Origin: Mycobacterium florentinum
GTDB taxonomy: Bacteria; Actinomycetota; Actinomycetes; Mycobacteriales; Mycobacteriaceae
Direction: 5' to 3'
Assembly (NCBI RefSeq): GCF_010730355.1
Contig: NZ_AP022576.1
Span: 1,736,001 to 1,800,000, forward strand
DNA length: 64,000 nt
The position numbers were made by a program, and so were the translations under genes. Below the pieces are notes generated by a model. That model saw only the letters and a list, made by a program, of their open reading frames with translations. It was not told the DNA's origin and ran no database searches. Below, piece after piece: positions 10,544 through 22,000 of the stretch; the stretch's first letter is position 1, and each line of letters starts with the position of its first letter.

Positions 10544-11178
10544 CTGGGCGAGCCGCCGTCGGGTGGCCGCACGACCCGGATCGGTCGCCGTCACGCGTAC
10601 GGCACAACCACCGGCCGGCGCCGGGCCAACACCGGCCTGGGCCCGCCGAAATGCTCCGCCCGACACGGCGAATGACTGCCGCCACCCGGCCCATCCTGGG
10701 GCGGGCATGGCGCGTTCCTGGTGAAAATGGTGCGCAGGTCCCAGAACACGGCGGTCGGGTGACCCAGGTAAGCGCGTGAGATTCATCTCACTCTACCTAC
10801 TATCCGTCACCTGTGCCTCACCAGCACCACCCGTTACGCAAGCTGCTACCCCATTTGAACTGCAGTAACGCAGAAACCTGGCACTATAGTAGACGCACGC
10901 AAAATAGGGCGGCATAGGACCGCACCCAAAATCTGTGGATTTCTTAAATCCCAAGACTTCCCCATGAAAGACTGCTTACGTTGGTTAACGAGACGGATGG
11001 TCGGGGTGGACGATCGTTGTGCTGTGGCCGTCCAACTCTTACGCGCCGACGTTTCCGCCAGCAGCTGCCGTGTCACCGGGGGGGCTCCGCAGAGGAGCCG
11101 CGAGAGCTGCTGAACGGGATGGCACGCAGGGTGCGTGTACATAGCACCCGCAGCAACATGGAAGGTGAAGCGACTCCG
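10544..11178 (+). other. Intergenic/leader region before the pps operon
   Basis: About 635 bp between tesA and the fadD26 vestige. The first 230 bp are GC-rich without a convincing gene. From about 10770 the sequence becomes more AT-rich and holds regulatory-looking elements: a 16-bp palindrome with a -10-like TACTAT behind it, a second -10-like TATAGT at 10885-10890, and an AT-rich inverted repeat GGATTTCTTAAATCC at 10937-10951. In M. tuberculosis the promoter of the whole PDIM operon lies upstream of fadD26, which corresponds to this stretch. The open frames here have no recognisable product. Confidence 0.45.
10776..10803 (+). promoter_or_regulatory. Candidate operator-promoter of the pps operon
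   Basis: GTGAGATTCATCTCAC at 10776-10791 is an inverted repeat with perfect 7-bp arms and a 2-bp centre. Seven bases later TACTAT (10798-10803) fits the mycobacterial -10 consensus TAnnnT. The palindrome would then cover the -35 and spacer region, the place for a repressor or activator of the TetR/GntR kind. The transcript would have a leader of about 370 nt before the fadD26 vestige. This is pattern reading only; no regulator can be named. Confidence 0.35.
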
Positions 11179-11286
11179 GTGACTGACTCTTCCATGACTG
11201 CTTTGCTGCAACAGCGGGCCGGGCGCCAGCTCGATGCGGCGGCATGCACTTTCGGCGGCTCGACACCACCGGGTGCCGCCGCATGA
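11179..11286 (+). pseudogene. fadD26: Vestige of fadD26 (fatty acyl-AMP ligase), reduced to about 35 codons
   Basis: The frame from GTG 11179 reads VTDSSMTALLQQRAGRQ, then LDAAACTF. From the preceding Pro this aligns with the first 26 residues of M. tuberculosis FadD26 as I remember them, with about 14 identities (PVTD, S, LLQ, RA, Q, D, A, T). After this the ligase core of about 550 residues is missing. The frame ends at TGA 11284-11286, which overlaps the first synthase start as ATGA, the same junction as fadD26-ppsA in M. tuberculosis. In the neighbouring frame FRRLD at 11247-11261 resembles the FKRLD end of FadD26, which suggests a frame-changing internal deletion. It may now act as a translated leader peptide coupling ribosomes to the downstream synthase. 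Confidence 0.6.
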
Positions 11287-14200
11287 CGTCGAGCATCCGG
11301 GGCGAGGCCGACCTTCGCCACTGGCTGGTCGACTATTTGGTGACGAATATCGGCCGGACGCCCGACGAGGTCGACCCCGAGCTGTCGCTGGCCGATCACG
11401 GCGTGAGCTCTCGCGAGGTGGTCGTACTTTCCGGTGAATTGTCGGAGTTGCTGGGCAGGAAAGTCTCTCCGGTCGACTTCTGGGAACACCCGACGATCAA
11501 TGCGCTGGCCGCACACCTGACCGAGTCCGCGCCCGCAGCCGACGCGGACGCCGCGCTCAAGCGCCCGGCTCCCAACTCGCTCGACGAACCGATCGCGGTC
11601 ATCGGGATGGGTTGCCGCTTCCCCGGCGACATCTCGGGACCGGACTCGTTGTGGGAGTTTCTCTGCGACCGCGGGTGCACGATCTCCGAGGTGCCGCCGC
11701 AGCGCTGGCAGCCGTTCGACAACGGTTCACCCGAGGTGGCGGCGGCGCTGGCCCGCACCACCCGGTGGGGATCGTTCCTACCCGACATCGACGCTTTCGA
11801 CGCGGAGTTCTTCGAGATCACTGCGCAGGAAGCGAACAAGATGGACCCTCAGCAGCGGCTGCTGCTGGAGGTCGCCTGGGAAGCCCTAGAGCACGCCGGC
11901 ATCTCCCCGAGTTCGCTGAGCCGGACGCAGACCGGGGTGTTCGCCGGGGCATGCTCGAGCGAATACGCCGCTATCACGTTGGGCGATCTGCCCCGGGTCG
12001 ACGCGTGGAACAACACCGGCGGCGCGATGAGCATCATCGCCAACCGGCTCTCGTATTTCCTCGACCTGCGCGGCCCGTCGGTGTCCGTCGACACCGCGTG
12101 CTCGTCGTCGTTGGTGGCCATCCACCTGGCCTGCCAAAGCCTGCGCACTCAGGATTCCAACCTGGCGATCGCCGCCGGGGTGAATGTGTTGTTGTCCCCC
12201 ACGGTATTTCGCGGTTTCGACCAGGCTGGCGCGTTGTCGCCGACCGGTAAGTGCCGCGCCTTCGACGCCGCGGCCGACGGGTTCGTGCGCGGTGAGGGCG
12301 CCGGGGTGGTCGTGCTCAAGCGGCTGACGGACGCGCAACGCGACGGCGACCGGGTGCTCGCCGTGATCTGCGGCTCGGCCGTCAATCAGGACGGGCGCTC
12401 CAACGGGCTGATGGCCCCCAACCCCGCGGCCCAGATGGCGGTGCTGCGCGCCGCCTACACCAATGCCGGGATGCAGCCGAACGAGGTCGACTATGTCGAA
12501 ACCCACGGCACCGGAACACTATTGGGCGATCCGATCGAAGCGCGCGCGCTGGGCACGGTGCTGGGTCGCGGACGTTCGGAAGACTCTCCTCTGCTCATCG
12601 GCGCGGTGAAGACGAACATCGGCCACACCGAAGCCGCGGCCGGGATCGCGGGCTTCATCAAGGCGGTCATGGCGTTGCAGCGCGGCCAGATTCCGCCGAA
12701 CCAGCGCTTCGAAAGTCCCAACCCGCACATCCCGTTCGCCGAACTGCGCATGAAGGTCGTTGACACACAAACGGAATGGCCGCAGACGCAGCATCCGCGC
12801 CGGGCCGGCGTGTCGTCCTTCGGCTTCGGCGGCACCAACGCGCACGTGGTACTCGAACAGGGCCAAGAGGTGGCGTCGCGGCCGCCCGGCTCCGAGCCGA
12901 GCATCTCCACCTTGGTGGTCGCCGGAAAGACGCCGCGACGGGTGGCCGCGACGGCGGCGGCGCTGGCCGAGTGGATGGAAGGCGCCGGGGCCGGCGTCGC
13001 CCTGGCCGACGTGGCGCACACGCTCAACCACCACCGCGCCCGCCAATCCAAGTTCGGCACCGTGGTTGCCCGCGATCGCGCCCAAGCGGTGGCCGGATTG
13101 CACGCGCTGGCCGCGGGCCGGCACGCGCCCGGAGTGGTGGGTCCGCAGGAAAGCGACGAGGCGCGACCGGGCACGGTGTTCGTCTACTCGGGCCGCGGAT
13201 CGCAGTGGCCCGGTATGGGCCGCCGATTGCTGGCCGACGAGCCCGCGTTCGCCGCGGCGGTCGACGAGTTGGAGCCGGTGTTCGTCGAGCAGGCCGGGTT
13301 CTCGCTACACGATGTGCTGGCAGGCGGCAAGGAACTCGTCGGTATCGAACAGATTCAGCTCGGCCTGATCGGCATGCAGTTGACGCTGACCGAGCTGTGG
13401 CGCTCCTACGGCGTGGAACCCGACGTGGTGATCGGCCACTCGATGGGTGAGGTTGCCGCCGCGGTGGTGTCCGGGGCGCTGACGCCCGCCGAGGGCCTGC
13501 GGGTGACCGCGACGCGCTCGCGGCTGATGGCGCCGCTGTCGGGACAGGGCGGGATGGCACTGCTCGGACTCGACGCGGCCGCCACCGAGGCATTGATCGT
13601 GGAGTACCCGCAAGTGACGCTCGGGATCTACAACTCGCCGAGCCAGACCGTGGTCTCCGGGCCCACCGAGCAGATCGACGAGTTGATCACCCGGGTGCGC
13701 GGTCAGAACCGCTTCGCCAGCCGGGTCAATATCGAAGTGGCGCCGCATAATCCGGCGATGGACGCGCTGCAGCCGGCGATGCGCGCGGAGCTGGCCGACC
13801 TGGCTCCGCAGACGCCGACGATTCCGATCATCTCCACCACCTACCCGGATCTCGACATTCGCCCGGCCTTCGACGCCGAGCACTGGGCCACCAACATGCG
13901 CAACCCGGTGCGCTTCCAGCAGGCCATCGCTCATGCCGGAAGCCCGGCCGGCGGACCCTATCACACCTTCATCGAGATCAGCGGGCACCCGCTGCTGACC
14001 CAGGCGATCAGCGAAACCCTGCACAGCGCCCAGCACGGCAGCAAGTACGTGAGCATCGGTAGCTTGCAACGCAACACCGACGACACCATCAGCTTCCGAT
14101 CCAGCGTCAACACCGTGCGCGCCACCCATCCGCCCCAGACACCGCATCCTCCCGAGCCGCACATCCAGATCCCCACCACCCCCTGGCACCACACCCGGCA

Positions 14201-16043
14201 CTGGATCGACACCGCCCCCATCGCCTGCTCCACACCGGAATCCTTGCACCGCAACGGTTCCGCGCTGCCCGGCGCGGCTGATGGTCAGCTCGACGGCAGC
14301 TCGTATCGGCTGACGTGGCCGGCCATTCCGTTAGCGGCCACCGAGCTGGTGGCCGCCGCCGACCACGGACGCTGGTTGGTGATCGGCGATCCGGACCTCG
14401 CGACCCAGCTGGCCGCGGAGACGGTGGCCGCCGACGCCGACCCGGTGGAATTGGCCGAGGCGCTGGGCGAAGTCGACCATGTGTTGTACGCACCGGCGGT
14501 CCCCGACGATTCGTTCGATGTCGGGTTGGCCTATCAGCTGTTCGACCAGGTGCGCCGGCTCGTCGCGGTGCTGGCCGCCGGCGACTCGTCGGAGAAGTTG
14601 TTCCTTCTCACCCGCAATGCCCAACCCGTCTTCGAGGGCGATCGCGCCAACCCGACGCACGGACTGCTCTGGGGGCTTGGCCGCACACTTGCCCTCGAGC
14701 ACCCCGAAATCTGGGGTGGCATAGCTGATTTCGACGCTTCGGTGCCGCCGGCGATCGTGGCCAGGCAGTTACTCGAGGAGGTCGCCGGCACCGACGGCGA
14801 AGACCAGGTCGTGTACCGGCGCGGTGCGCGCCACGTGGCCCGGCTGCAGCGCCGAACCCTGCCCACCGAATCACCGGTCACGCTGGACGCCGACGGTAGT
14901 CAGCTCGTCATCGGGGCCACCGGAAACATCGGTCCGCACCTGATCCGCCAGCTCGCCGCAATGGGCGCCAAAACGATCGTCGCGGTATCCCGCAATCCCG
15001 GCTTGCGCCTGCAGGCACTGACGGAAACCCTTGCCGCGGAGGGCACGAACCTCGTCACGGTGGCCGCCGACGCCACCGACGAAGCCGCGATGAGCACGCT
15101 GTTCGCCCGGTTCGGCAGGGACCTGCCGCCGCTGCAGGGGATCTATCTGGCGGCCTTTGCCGGTCAGCCCGTCTTGCTCGGCGAGATGACCGACGACGAC
15201 GTGCGCGCGATGTTCGCGCCCAAACTCGATGCCGCCGCGCTGCTGCACCGGCTGTCGCTGACGACAACGTCGCTGCGCCACTTCGTGCTGTTCTCCTCGA
15301 TCTCCGGCCTGACGGGTTCACGCTGGCTCGGCCACTACGCCGCCACCAGTGGGTATCTGGACGCGCTGGCCTACGCCCGTCGCGTCATGGGTCTGCCGGC
15401 GACCACCGTCAACTGGGGACTGTGGAAATCGCTGGCCGACACCGACGAGGCCAGCCAGGTCAGTGTGGGATCCGGGTTGCTGCCGATGGACGACGAGGTT
15501 GCGATCGGCACCCTGCCGCACGTGATGAGCGCCGCGGCTGGAGTGCATTCCATTGTGGTGCAAGCGGATTGGCCGCTACTGGCGGACACTTACCGGTCAC
15601 GCGGATCGCTGCGCATCGTCGACGACCTGCTACCGGCACCCGGTGAGACGGCCATGGGTGAAAGCGAGTTCCGCATCTCGTTGCGCACATGCGAGCCGGA
15701 GCGCCGCCGCGACATGCTGTTCGACCGGGTGGCCACCCTGGCCGCCACGGCGATGGGACTGGCCGCGGGCGAGGCACTCGATCCGTCGACCGGCTTCTTC
15801 CAGCTCGGGATGGACTCGCTGATGAGCGCGATGCTGCGCCGCGCCCTGTCGGACGATCTCGGTGAGGCGCTGCCGGTATCCGTGGTCTTCGATTACCCGA
15901 CCGTCTACAGCCTGACCGACTATCTGGCCACCGCGCTGCCCGAACTCGAAACAGACGCCGAGCCCGTCGCCGACGCCTACGACGAGCTCGACGAGGACGC
16001 GTTGCTCGCCGAGCTTTCGGAAAGGCTACGAGGCTCTCGATGA
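11283..16043 (+). CDS. ppsA: Type I polyketide synthase ACP-KS-AT-KR-ACP (PpsA/PpsB-like hybrid)
   Basis: First module of the phthiocerol-type assembly line, 1586 residues. The start is ATG 11283 (MTSSIRGEADLRHWL), matching the PpsA N-terminus. Domains: loading ACP about 10-80 (Ser43 in GVSSRE); KS about 100-525 (Cys273 in DTACSSSL, His in VETHGTGT); AT about 620-920 (Ser720 in GHSMGE, and the malonyl-type VAPHNP motif); KR about 1200-1400 with GATGNIG; C-terminal ACP with Ser1512 in GMDSLM. There is no DH or ER, so it should leave a beta-hydroxyl. The front resembles PpsA; the KR half and the tail ending SERLRGSR resemble PpsB. It is about 290 residues shorter than M. tuberculosis PpsA, and no separate ppsB follows. 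Its stop overlaps ppsC as ATGA. Confidence 0.88.
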   Translation: MTSSIRGEADLRHWLVDYLVTNIGRTPDEVDPELSLADHGVSSREVVVLSGELSELLGRKVSPVDFWEHPTINALAAHLTESAPAADADAALKRPAPNSLDEPIAVIGMGCRFPGDISGPDSLWEFLCDRGCTISEVPPQRWQPFDNGSPEVAAALARTTRWGSFLPDIDAFDAEFFEITAQEANKMDPQQRLLLEVAWEALEHAGISPSSLSRTQTGVFAGACSSEYAAITLGDLPRVDAWNNTGGAMSIIANRLSYFLDLRGPSVSVDTACSSSLVAIHLACQSLRTQDSNLAIAAGVNVLLSPTVFRGFDQAGALSPTGKCRAFDAAADGFVRGEGAGVVVLKRLTDAQRDGDRVLAVICGSAVNQDGRSNGLMAPNPAAQMAVLRAAYTNAGMQPNEVDYVETHGTGTLLGDPIEARALGTVLGRGRSEDSPLLIGAVKTNIGHTEAAAGIAGFIKAVMALQRGQIPPNQRFESPNPHIPFAELRMKVVDTQTEWPQTQHPRRAGVSSFGFGGTNAHVVLEQGQEVASRPPGSEPSISTLVVAGKTPRRVAATAAALAEWMEGAGAGVALADVAHTLNHHRARQSKFGTVVARDRAQAVAGLHALAAGRHAPGVVGPQESDEARPGTVFVYSGRGSQWPGMGRRLLADEPAFAAAVDELEPVFVEQAGFSLHDVLAGGKELVGIEQIQLGLIGMQLTLTELWRSYGVEPDVVIGHSMGEVAAAVVSGALTPAEGLRVTATRSRLMAPLSGQGGMALLGLDAAATEALIVEYPQVTLGIYNSPSQTVVSGPTEQIDELITRVRGQNRFASRVNIEVAPHNPAMDALQPAMRAELADLAPQTPTIPIISTTYPDLDIRPAFDAEHWATNMRNPVRFQQAIAHAGSPAGGPYHTFIEISGHPLLTQAISETLHSAQHGSKYVSIGSLQRNTDDTISFRSSVNTVRATHPPQTPHPPEPHIQIPTTPWHHTRHWIDTAPIACSTPESLHRNGSALPGAADGQLDGSSYRLTWPAIPLAATELVAAADHGRWLVIGDPDLATQLAAETVAADADPVELAEALGEVDHVLYAPAVPDDSFDVGLAYQLFDQVRRLVAVLAAGDSSEKLFLLTRNAQPVFEGDRANPTHGLLWGLGRTLALEHPEIWGGIADFDASVPPAIVARQLLEEVAGTDGEDQVVYRRGARHVARLQRRTLPTESPVTLDADGSQLVIGATGNIGPHLIRQLAAMGAKTIVAVSRNPGLRLQALTETLAAEGTNLVTVAADATDEAAMSTLFARFGRDLPPLQGIYLAAFAGQPVLLGEMTDDDVRAMFAPKLDAAALLHRLSLTTTSLRHFVLFSSISGLTGSRWLGHYAATSGYLDALAYARRVMGLPATTVNWGLWKSLADTDEASQVSVGSGLLPMDDEVAIGTLPHVMSAAAGVHSIVVQADWPLLADTYRSRGSLRIVDDLLPAPGETAMGESEFRISLRTCEPERRRDMLFDRVATLAATAMGLAAGEALDPSTGFFQLGMDSLMSAMLRRALSDDLGEALPVSVVFDYPTVYSLTDYLATALPELETDAEPVADAYDELDEDALLAELSERLRGSR
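13869..13924 (+). repeat. 56-bp perfect repeat shared by ppsA and ppsC acyltransferase ends
   Basis: This stretch, encoding the [16 protein letters not shown] part of the AT domain, is identical base for base to 18431-18486 in ppsC. It continues with scattered mismatches on both sides. Such identity at silent positions points to recent gene conversion or recombination between modules, the process that could also delete a whole module. Confidence 0.8.
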
Positions 16044-19000
16044 CTGCCGCCACACCGGACCGCCGGGCGATCATCACCGAGGCGCTGCACAAAATCGATG
16101 ATCTGACCGCGCGGCTGGAAATCGCCGAACAGGCGAGCACCGAACCGATTGCCGTCATCGGAATGGGCTGCCGGTTGCCCGGCGGCGCCAACTCCCCCGA
16201 GCAATACTGGGATTTGTTGCGCGACGGCCGAAGCGGCATCGTCGGCGTGCCACCCGAACGCTGGGACGCCGAGGCGCTGTTCACCGAGGACCACACCGTC
16301 CCCGGCACCATCTGCAACCGCGAAGGCGGCTTCCTGACGGACTGGCAGCCCGACGAATTCGACGCCGAGTTCTTCGCCATCCCGCCCCGCGAGGCCGCGG
16401 CGATGGACCCGCAACAGCGATTGTTCATCGAGGTCGCCTGGGAAGCGTTGGAAAACGCCGGAATTCCGCCCCACACGCTGCAGGGCACCCAAACCGGAGT
16501 CTTCGTCGGGGTCACCGCCTACGACTACATGCTGAAGATGTCGGGCGCGGTGCGGCCCGACGAGCTGGACGCCTACCTGCTGACCGGAAACTCGGCGAAC
16601 TTCGCCGCGGGGCGCACGGCCTACCTGCTCGGCGCCCGTGGTCCCGCGGTGGTGCTCGACACCGCATGCTCCTCGTCGCTGGTGACGATCCACCTGGCGT
16701 GTCAGAGCCTGCGTTGGCGGGAGAGCGACACGGCGCTGGCCGGTGGGACCAACCTGCTGCTCAGCCCGGTGGCCAGCATCGCGTGCTCGCGTTGGGGAAT
16801 GCTGTCGCCGGAAGGTCAGTGCAAGACCTTCGACGCCGGCGCCAACGGCTATGTCCGCAGCGAGGGCGCCGGCGTGGTGGTACTCAAGCGGCTGTCCGAC
16901 GCGCAAAAAGACGGCAACCGCATCCTCGCGGTGATTCGCGGTTCGGCGGTCAACCAGGACGGCGCCAGCAGTGGGGTGACGGTGCCCAACGGCCCGGCGC
17001 AGCAGGCACTGCTTCGCCAGGCGCTGAACGTGGCCAAGCTGACACCGGCCGACATCGACTACATCGAGGCGCACGGAACCGGCACCCCCCTGGGCGACCC
17101 GATCGAGCTCGACTCGCTGAGCACGGTTTTCGGTGACCGCGAGGGCCGCGCACCGCTGGTGCTCGGGGCCGTCAAGACCAACCTCGGCCACCTGGAAGCG
17201 GCCGCCGGGATCGCCGGATTCATGAAGACCGTACTGGCCGTCGAACATGGCCGAATCCCGAAGAACCTGAACTTCAGCGAGCTCACTCCCCATGCCAGCC
17301 AAGGTGTTTCGCGGCTGAAGATCGCCACCGAAGACATGGAATGGCCGTCGAGTGAGGCGCCACGGCGGGCGGGGGTGTCGTCGTTCGGTGTGAGCGGGAC
17401 GAACGCACACGTGGTGATCGAGCAGGCGCCGTCTTCGGCGCCTGCGCCGGAGCGGGACTCCCAACCGGTGTCGACGCTGGTGCTGTCCGGCAAGTCGGCG
17501 CAACGCGTGGCGGCGACGGCATCGGTGCTCGCGGACTGGATGGACGGCCCGGGAGCCGCGATACCGCTGGCCGACGTGGCCCACACGCTCAACCACCACC
17601 GGGCCCGGCAGCCCAAGTTCGCCACGGTTGCCGCCGTCGACCGCGACCAGGCGGTGGCCGGGTTGCGCGCGCTGGCCGCCGGTGAGCCCGCCCCCGGTGT
17701 GGTCGGCTGCCCGGAGACCGCCGTCGGACCGGGCACCGTGTTCGTCTACTCGGGCCGCGGATCACAGTGGGCCGGAATGGGGCGCCGGTTGCTGGCCGAC
17801 GAGCCCGCATTCGACGCGGCCATCACCGAACTCGAACCGGTTTTCGTTGCGGAGGCCGGGTTTTCGCTGCGCGATGTGATCGCCGGCGGCAAGGAATTGC
17901 TGGGCATCGAGCAGATCCAGCTGGGCCTGATCGGGATGCAGCTGGCGCTGACCGCGCTGTGGCGCTCCTACGGGATCACGCCGGATCTGGTGATCGGCCA
18001 TTCGATGGGAGAGGTGGCGGCCGCGGTGGTGGCCGGCGCGCTGACACCCGCCGAGGGACTGCGCGTGACCGCGACCCGGTCGCGGCTGATGGCCCCGTTG
18101 TCCGGGCAGGGCACCATGGCCATGCTCGAACTCGACGCCACCGCCACCGAGCGGCTGATCGCGGATTATCCGCAGGTCACCCTGGGGATCTACGCCTCGC
18201 CTCGCCAGACGGTCATCTCCGGGCCGACCGGGCAGATCGACGAGTTGATCGCCACGGTGCGCGCGCAGGGCCAGTTCGCCGGCAAGGTCAATATCGAAGT
18301 GGCCCCGCACAATCCGGCCATGGACGCCCTGCAGCCGGCGATGCGTGCCGAACTGGCCGAGCTCACCCCGCGCCCGCCGACCATTCCGATCATCTCGACT
18401 ACCTATGAAAACCTTGATCGCCCAGTCACATTCGACGCCGAGCACTGGGCCACCAACATGCGCAACCCGGTGCGCTTCCAGCAGGCGATCAGCGCCGCCG
18501 GCGCCGAGCACCACACCTTCATCGAGGTCAGCGGGCATCCCCTGCTGACCCACGCCATCACCGAAACCCTCGCCGCGCGCGACGGCGCCGCTGACCGGGC
18601 CGGCTATCTGAGCATCGGCACATTACAGCGCGATGCGCACGACACCCTGACCTTCCACACCAACCTCAACGCCGCGCACACCGTCCGCCCACCGGAGACC
18701 CCGCACACCTGCGGGCCACAGGCCGTGCTGCCGAGCACGCCCTGGCAGCACGGCCGGCACTGGATCTCCCCCAGCGCCACGGCACACCACTCACCAAACG
18801 GCCACCCGCTGTTGGGCTTTGGTGTCACCGACCCCACCAACGGCACCCGGGTATGGGAAGGCGAGCTCAACCCCGATCTGTTGTGGCTGGGCGATCACGT
18901 GATCGACGATCTGTGCGTGCTGCCCGGAGCGGCCTACGCCGACGTCGCGCTGGCAGCGGCGACGGAAGCGTTCGCGGAATCCGCGGACGGCGAAGACCGG

Positions 19001-22000
19001 CCGTGGATGATCCGGGAGCTGCGCCTGGATCAGATGCTGCAGGTGACCGACGGCACGGTGCTGGTCACGACGCTCACCGGCAACGAGCAGACCTGTCAGG
19101 TCGAAATGCGCACCCACAGCGCATCGGGATGGATCAAGCACGCCAGCGCCACCGTCGCGCGCGAGACCGCCGGCCAGCTTGCCGGTACCGCCGTCGACTC
19201 GAATGATGTTGCGGCCGAGATCAATCCCGACGAGTTGTACGAGCGGCTGCGTGCCGCAGGGCAACAGCATGGACCGGCGTTTCGCGGGATCACCGGCCTC
19301 ACCGTGGCGACATCCGGCGCCGCGCGCGCCGACGTGCGGCTCCCCGCGTCGGCCAAAGCCGGTTCCCGTAACTTCGTGCTGCACCCGGTGATGATGGATA
19401 TCGCGGTGCAGGCACTCGGTGCCACCCGGGCCGCGACGGATCTGGCCGGCGGGCAGAACGCCCGGCAAACCCTGGTGCTGCCAATCCGTTTCGCGGGCGT
19501 CCACGTGTACGGCGACATCGCCGACGGGGTGTGTTCGACCGGCTCACTTGCCGCCACCGACAGCCCGGACCGGTTGCTCGGCCAGGTCGTGCTGACCGAC
19601 GCCGACGGTCGGCGGCTACTCGTCATCGACGAAGTCGAAATGGCGGTGCTCGGGTCGGCAAGCGGTGGGGCGCACGATCACCTACTCACCCTGGAATGGG
19701 AGCCCGCCCCGCTGGACAAGGCCGCCGCCAGCCTCGGCGGATTGCTGTTGATCGGTGATCCCGCCGCGGGCGATCCGCTGCTGCCCGCGTTGCGGTCGTC
19801 GCTGAGCGACATCGTCGCCGAAGTCGACGTGGTGTCCGCGACCGACACCGCGCAGCTGCGCGCGGCGATCACCCGAAACCCGTGGGACAGCATCGTCGTG
19901 CTGTGCCCGCCGCGCGCGGTCGACGAATCACTCTCGGAGACCGCCCAACTGGACCTGGCGCTGGGGCGCACCCTGTTGATCGCGGAAATCGCCAAGACCG
20001 TGACGCGGATGGGCGCCCGCAACAGCCCGCGACTGTGGATCGTCACGCGCGGCGCACAGCAGGTCGACGCGGACGAATCAGTCACGTTGGCGCAGACGCA
20101 GCTTCGCGGTATCGCCCGGGTGCTGACCTTCGAGCATCCGGAGCTCAAGACCACGATCGTCGACGTCGAGGCCGATGGTGCCGGCGCCGACTCGCTGGCC
20201 GCGCTGACCGAGGAGTTGCTCGCCGGCTCCGACGCCGACGAGATCGCGCTGCGCGCCGGGCGTCGCTACCTGAACAGGCTGGTGCCGGCCGCGACCACGG
20301 CCAAAGGCGAGCTGCTCGGCGAAACCCGCCGCACGAAAGTGAACCTGGACGCCGGTGGCGCGGTACGGCTGCAGATCGACGAGCCCGGACGCCTGGATGC
20401 GCTGAGATTGCATGCGGTGAAACGGATTCCGCCGAATCCCGATCAGGTCGAAGTCCGGGTGGCCGCGGCAGGCCTCAACTTCAGCGACGTGCTCAAGGCG
20501 ATGGGTATCTACCCCACCCTCGACGGCGCCCCGCCCATCATCGGTGGCGAGTGCGCAGGCGTCGTCACCGCCGTCGGCAGCGATGTCGACTCCGTGCGGG
20601 TCGGCCAGCGCGTCATCGCCATCGGCCCGGGCAGCTTCGGCTCGCATCTGACGACGGTCGCCGATCTGTGCACCCCGATCCCCGACACGCTGCCGGATCC
20701 CGAGGCGGCGGCGTTCGGCATCGCGTATCTGACGGCCTGGCACTCGCTGGTCGAGGTCGGGCGACTGGCCCCCGGCGAACGGGTGCTGATCCATTCCGCC
20801 ACCGGCGGTGTGGGTGTGGCGGCGATGGCGATCGCGAAGATGATCGGCGCCCGGATCTACACCACGGCCGGTTCGGATGCCAAACGCGAGACGCTCGCCG
20901 GGCTCGACGTCGAGTACGTCGGCAATTCGCGCACCGTGGATTTCGCCGACGAGATCCTGGAGCTCACCGACGGCTACGGCGTGGACGTCATCCTCAATTC
21001 GCTTCCCGACGAAGCGATTGCGCGCGGGGTGCAGATCCTGGCACCCGGCGGCCGATTCATCGAACTGGGCAAGAAAGACGTCTACGCCAATGCCACCCTG
21101 GGCTTGGCCGCACTGACCAAGAGCGCCTCCTTCTCCGTCGTCGACCTGGACCTGAATCTCAAGCTGCAGCCGGCGCGGTACCGCGCGATGCTCACCGAAA
21201 TCCTGCGGCACGTCGCGGACGGCAAACTGCAGGTGCTTCCCGTCACCACGTTCACCCTCGAGAACGCGGCCGACGCGTTCGCGCTGATGGCATCCGGACG
21301 CCACACCGGCAAGATCGCCGTCACGGTACCGGCCACCGGCCGCATCGACGCGATCGCCGAAACCCCGCAGCCACTGGTCAGCCCGGACGGCGGCTACATC
21401 ATCGTGGGCGGCATGGGCGGCCTCGGCTTCGTCGTGGCACAGTGGCTGGCCGAGCAGGGCGCGGGATTGGTTGTGCTGAACGGGCGTTCGGCACCCGGTG
21501 CGGACGCGACGGCGGCGATAGCGGAACTGAGCGCCGCGGGCACCCGCATCGATGTGGTCACCGGTGATATCGCCGAACCCGGTACGGCCGACCGGCTGGT
21601 GCAGGCGGTCCGCGACGCCGGCTTCCGGGTGGCCGGCGTGCTGCACAGCGCGATGGTTCTCGACGACGAGATCGTGCTGAACATCTCGGATTCGGCCGCG
21701 CGTCGGGTGTTCACCCCGAAGGTCACCGGCAGCTGGCGACTGCATCAGGCCACCGCCGAACTGGACGTCGATTGGTGGCTCACCTTCTCGTCGGCATCCT
21801 CGCTGCTGGGTACGCCCGGCCAGGGAACCTACGCCGCCGCCAACTCGTGGGTCGACGGCCTGGTCGCCTATCGGCGTTCCCGCGGACTGCCCGCCGTCGG
21901 AATCAACTGGGGCCCTTGGGCCGAGGTGGGTCGCGCCCAGTTCTTCGCCGATCTCGGCGTCTCGCTGATCACGATCGACGAAGGGCTGGCGGCGATGCAG

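Noticed and set aside
11283..16043. A hidden or frameshifted ppsB between the first synthase and ppsC
   Set aside because: The first synthase runs straight into ppsC with an ATGA overlap; there is no space or second KS for another module.
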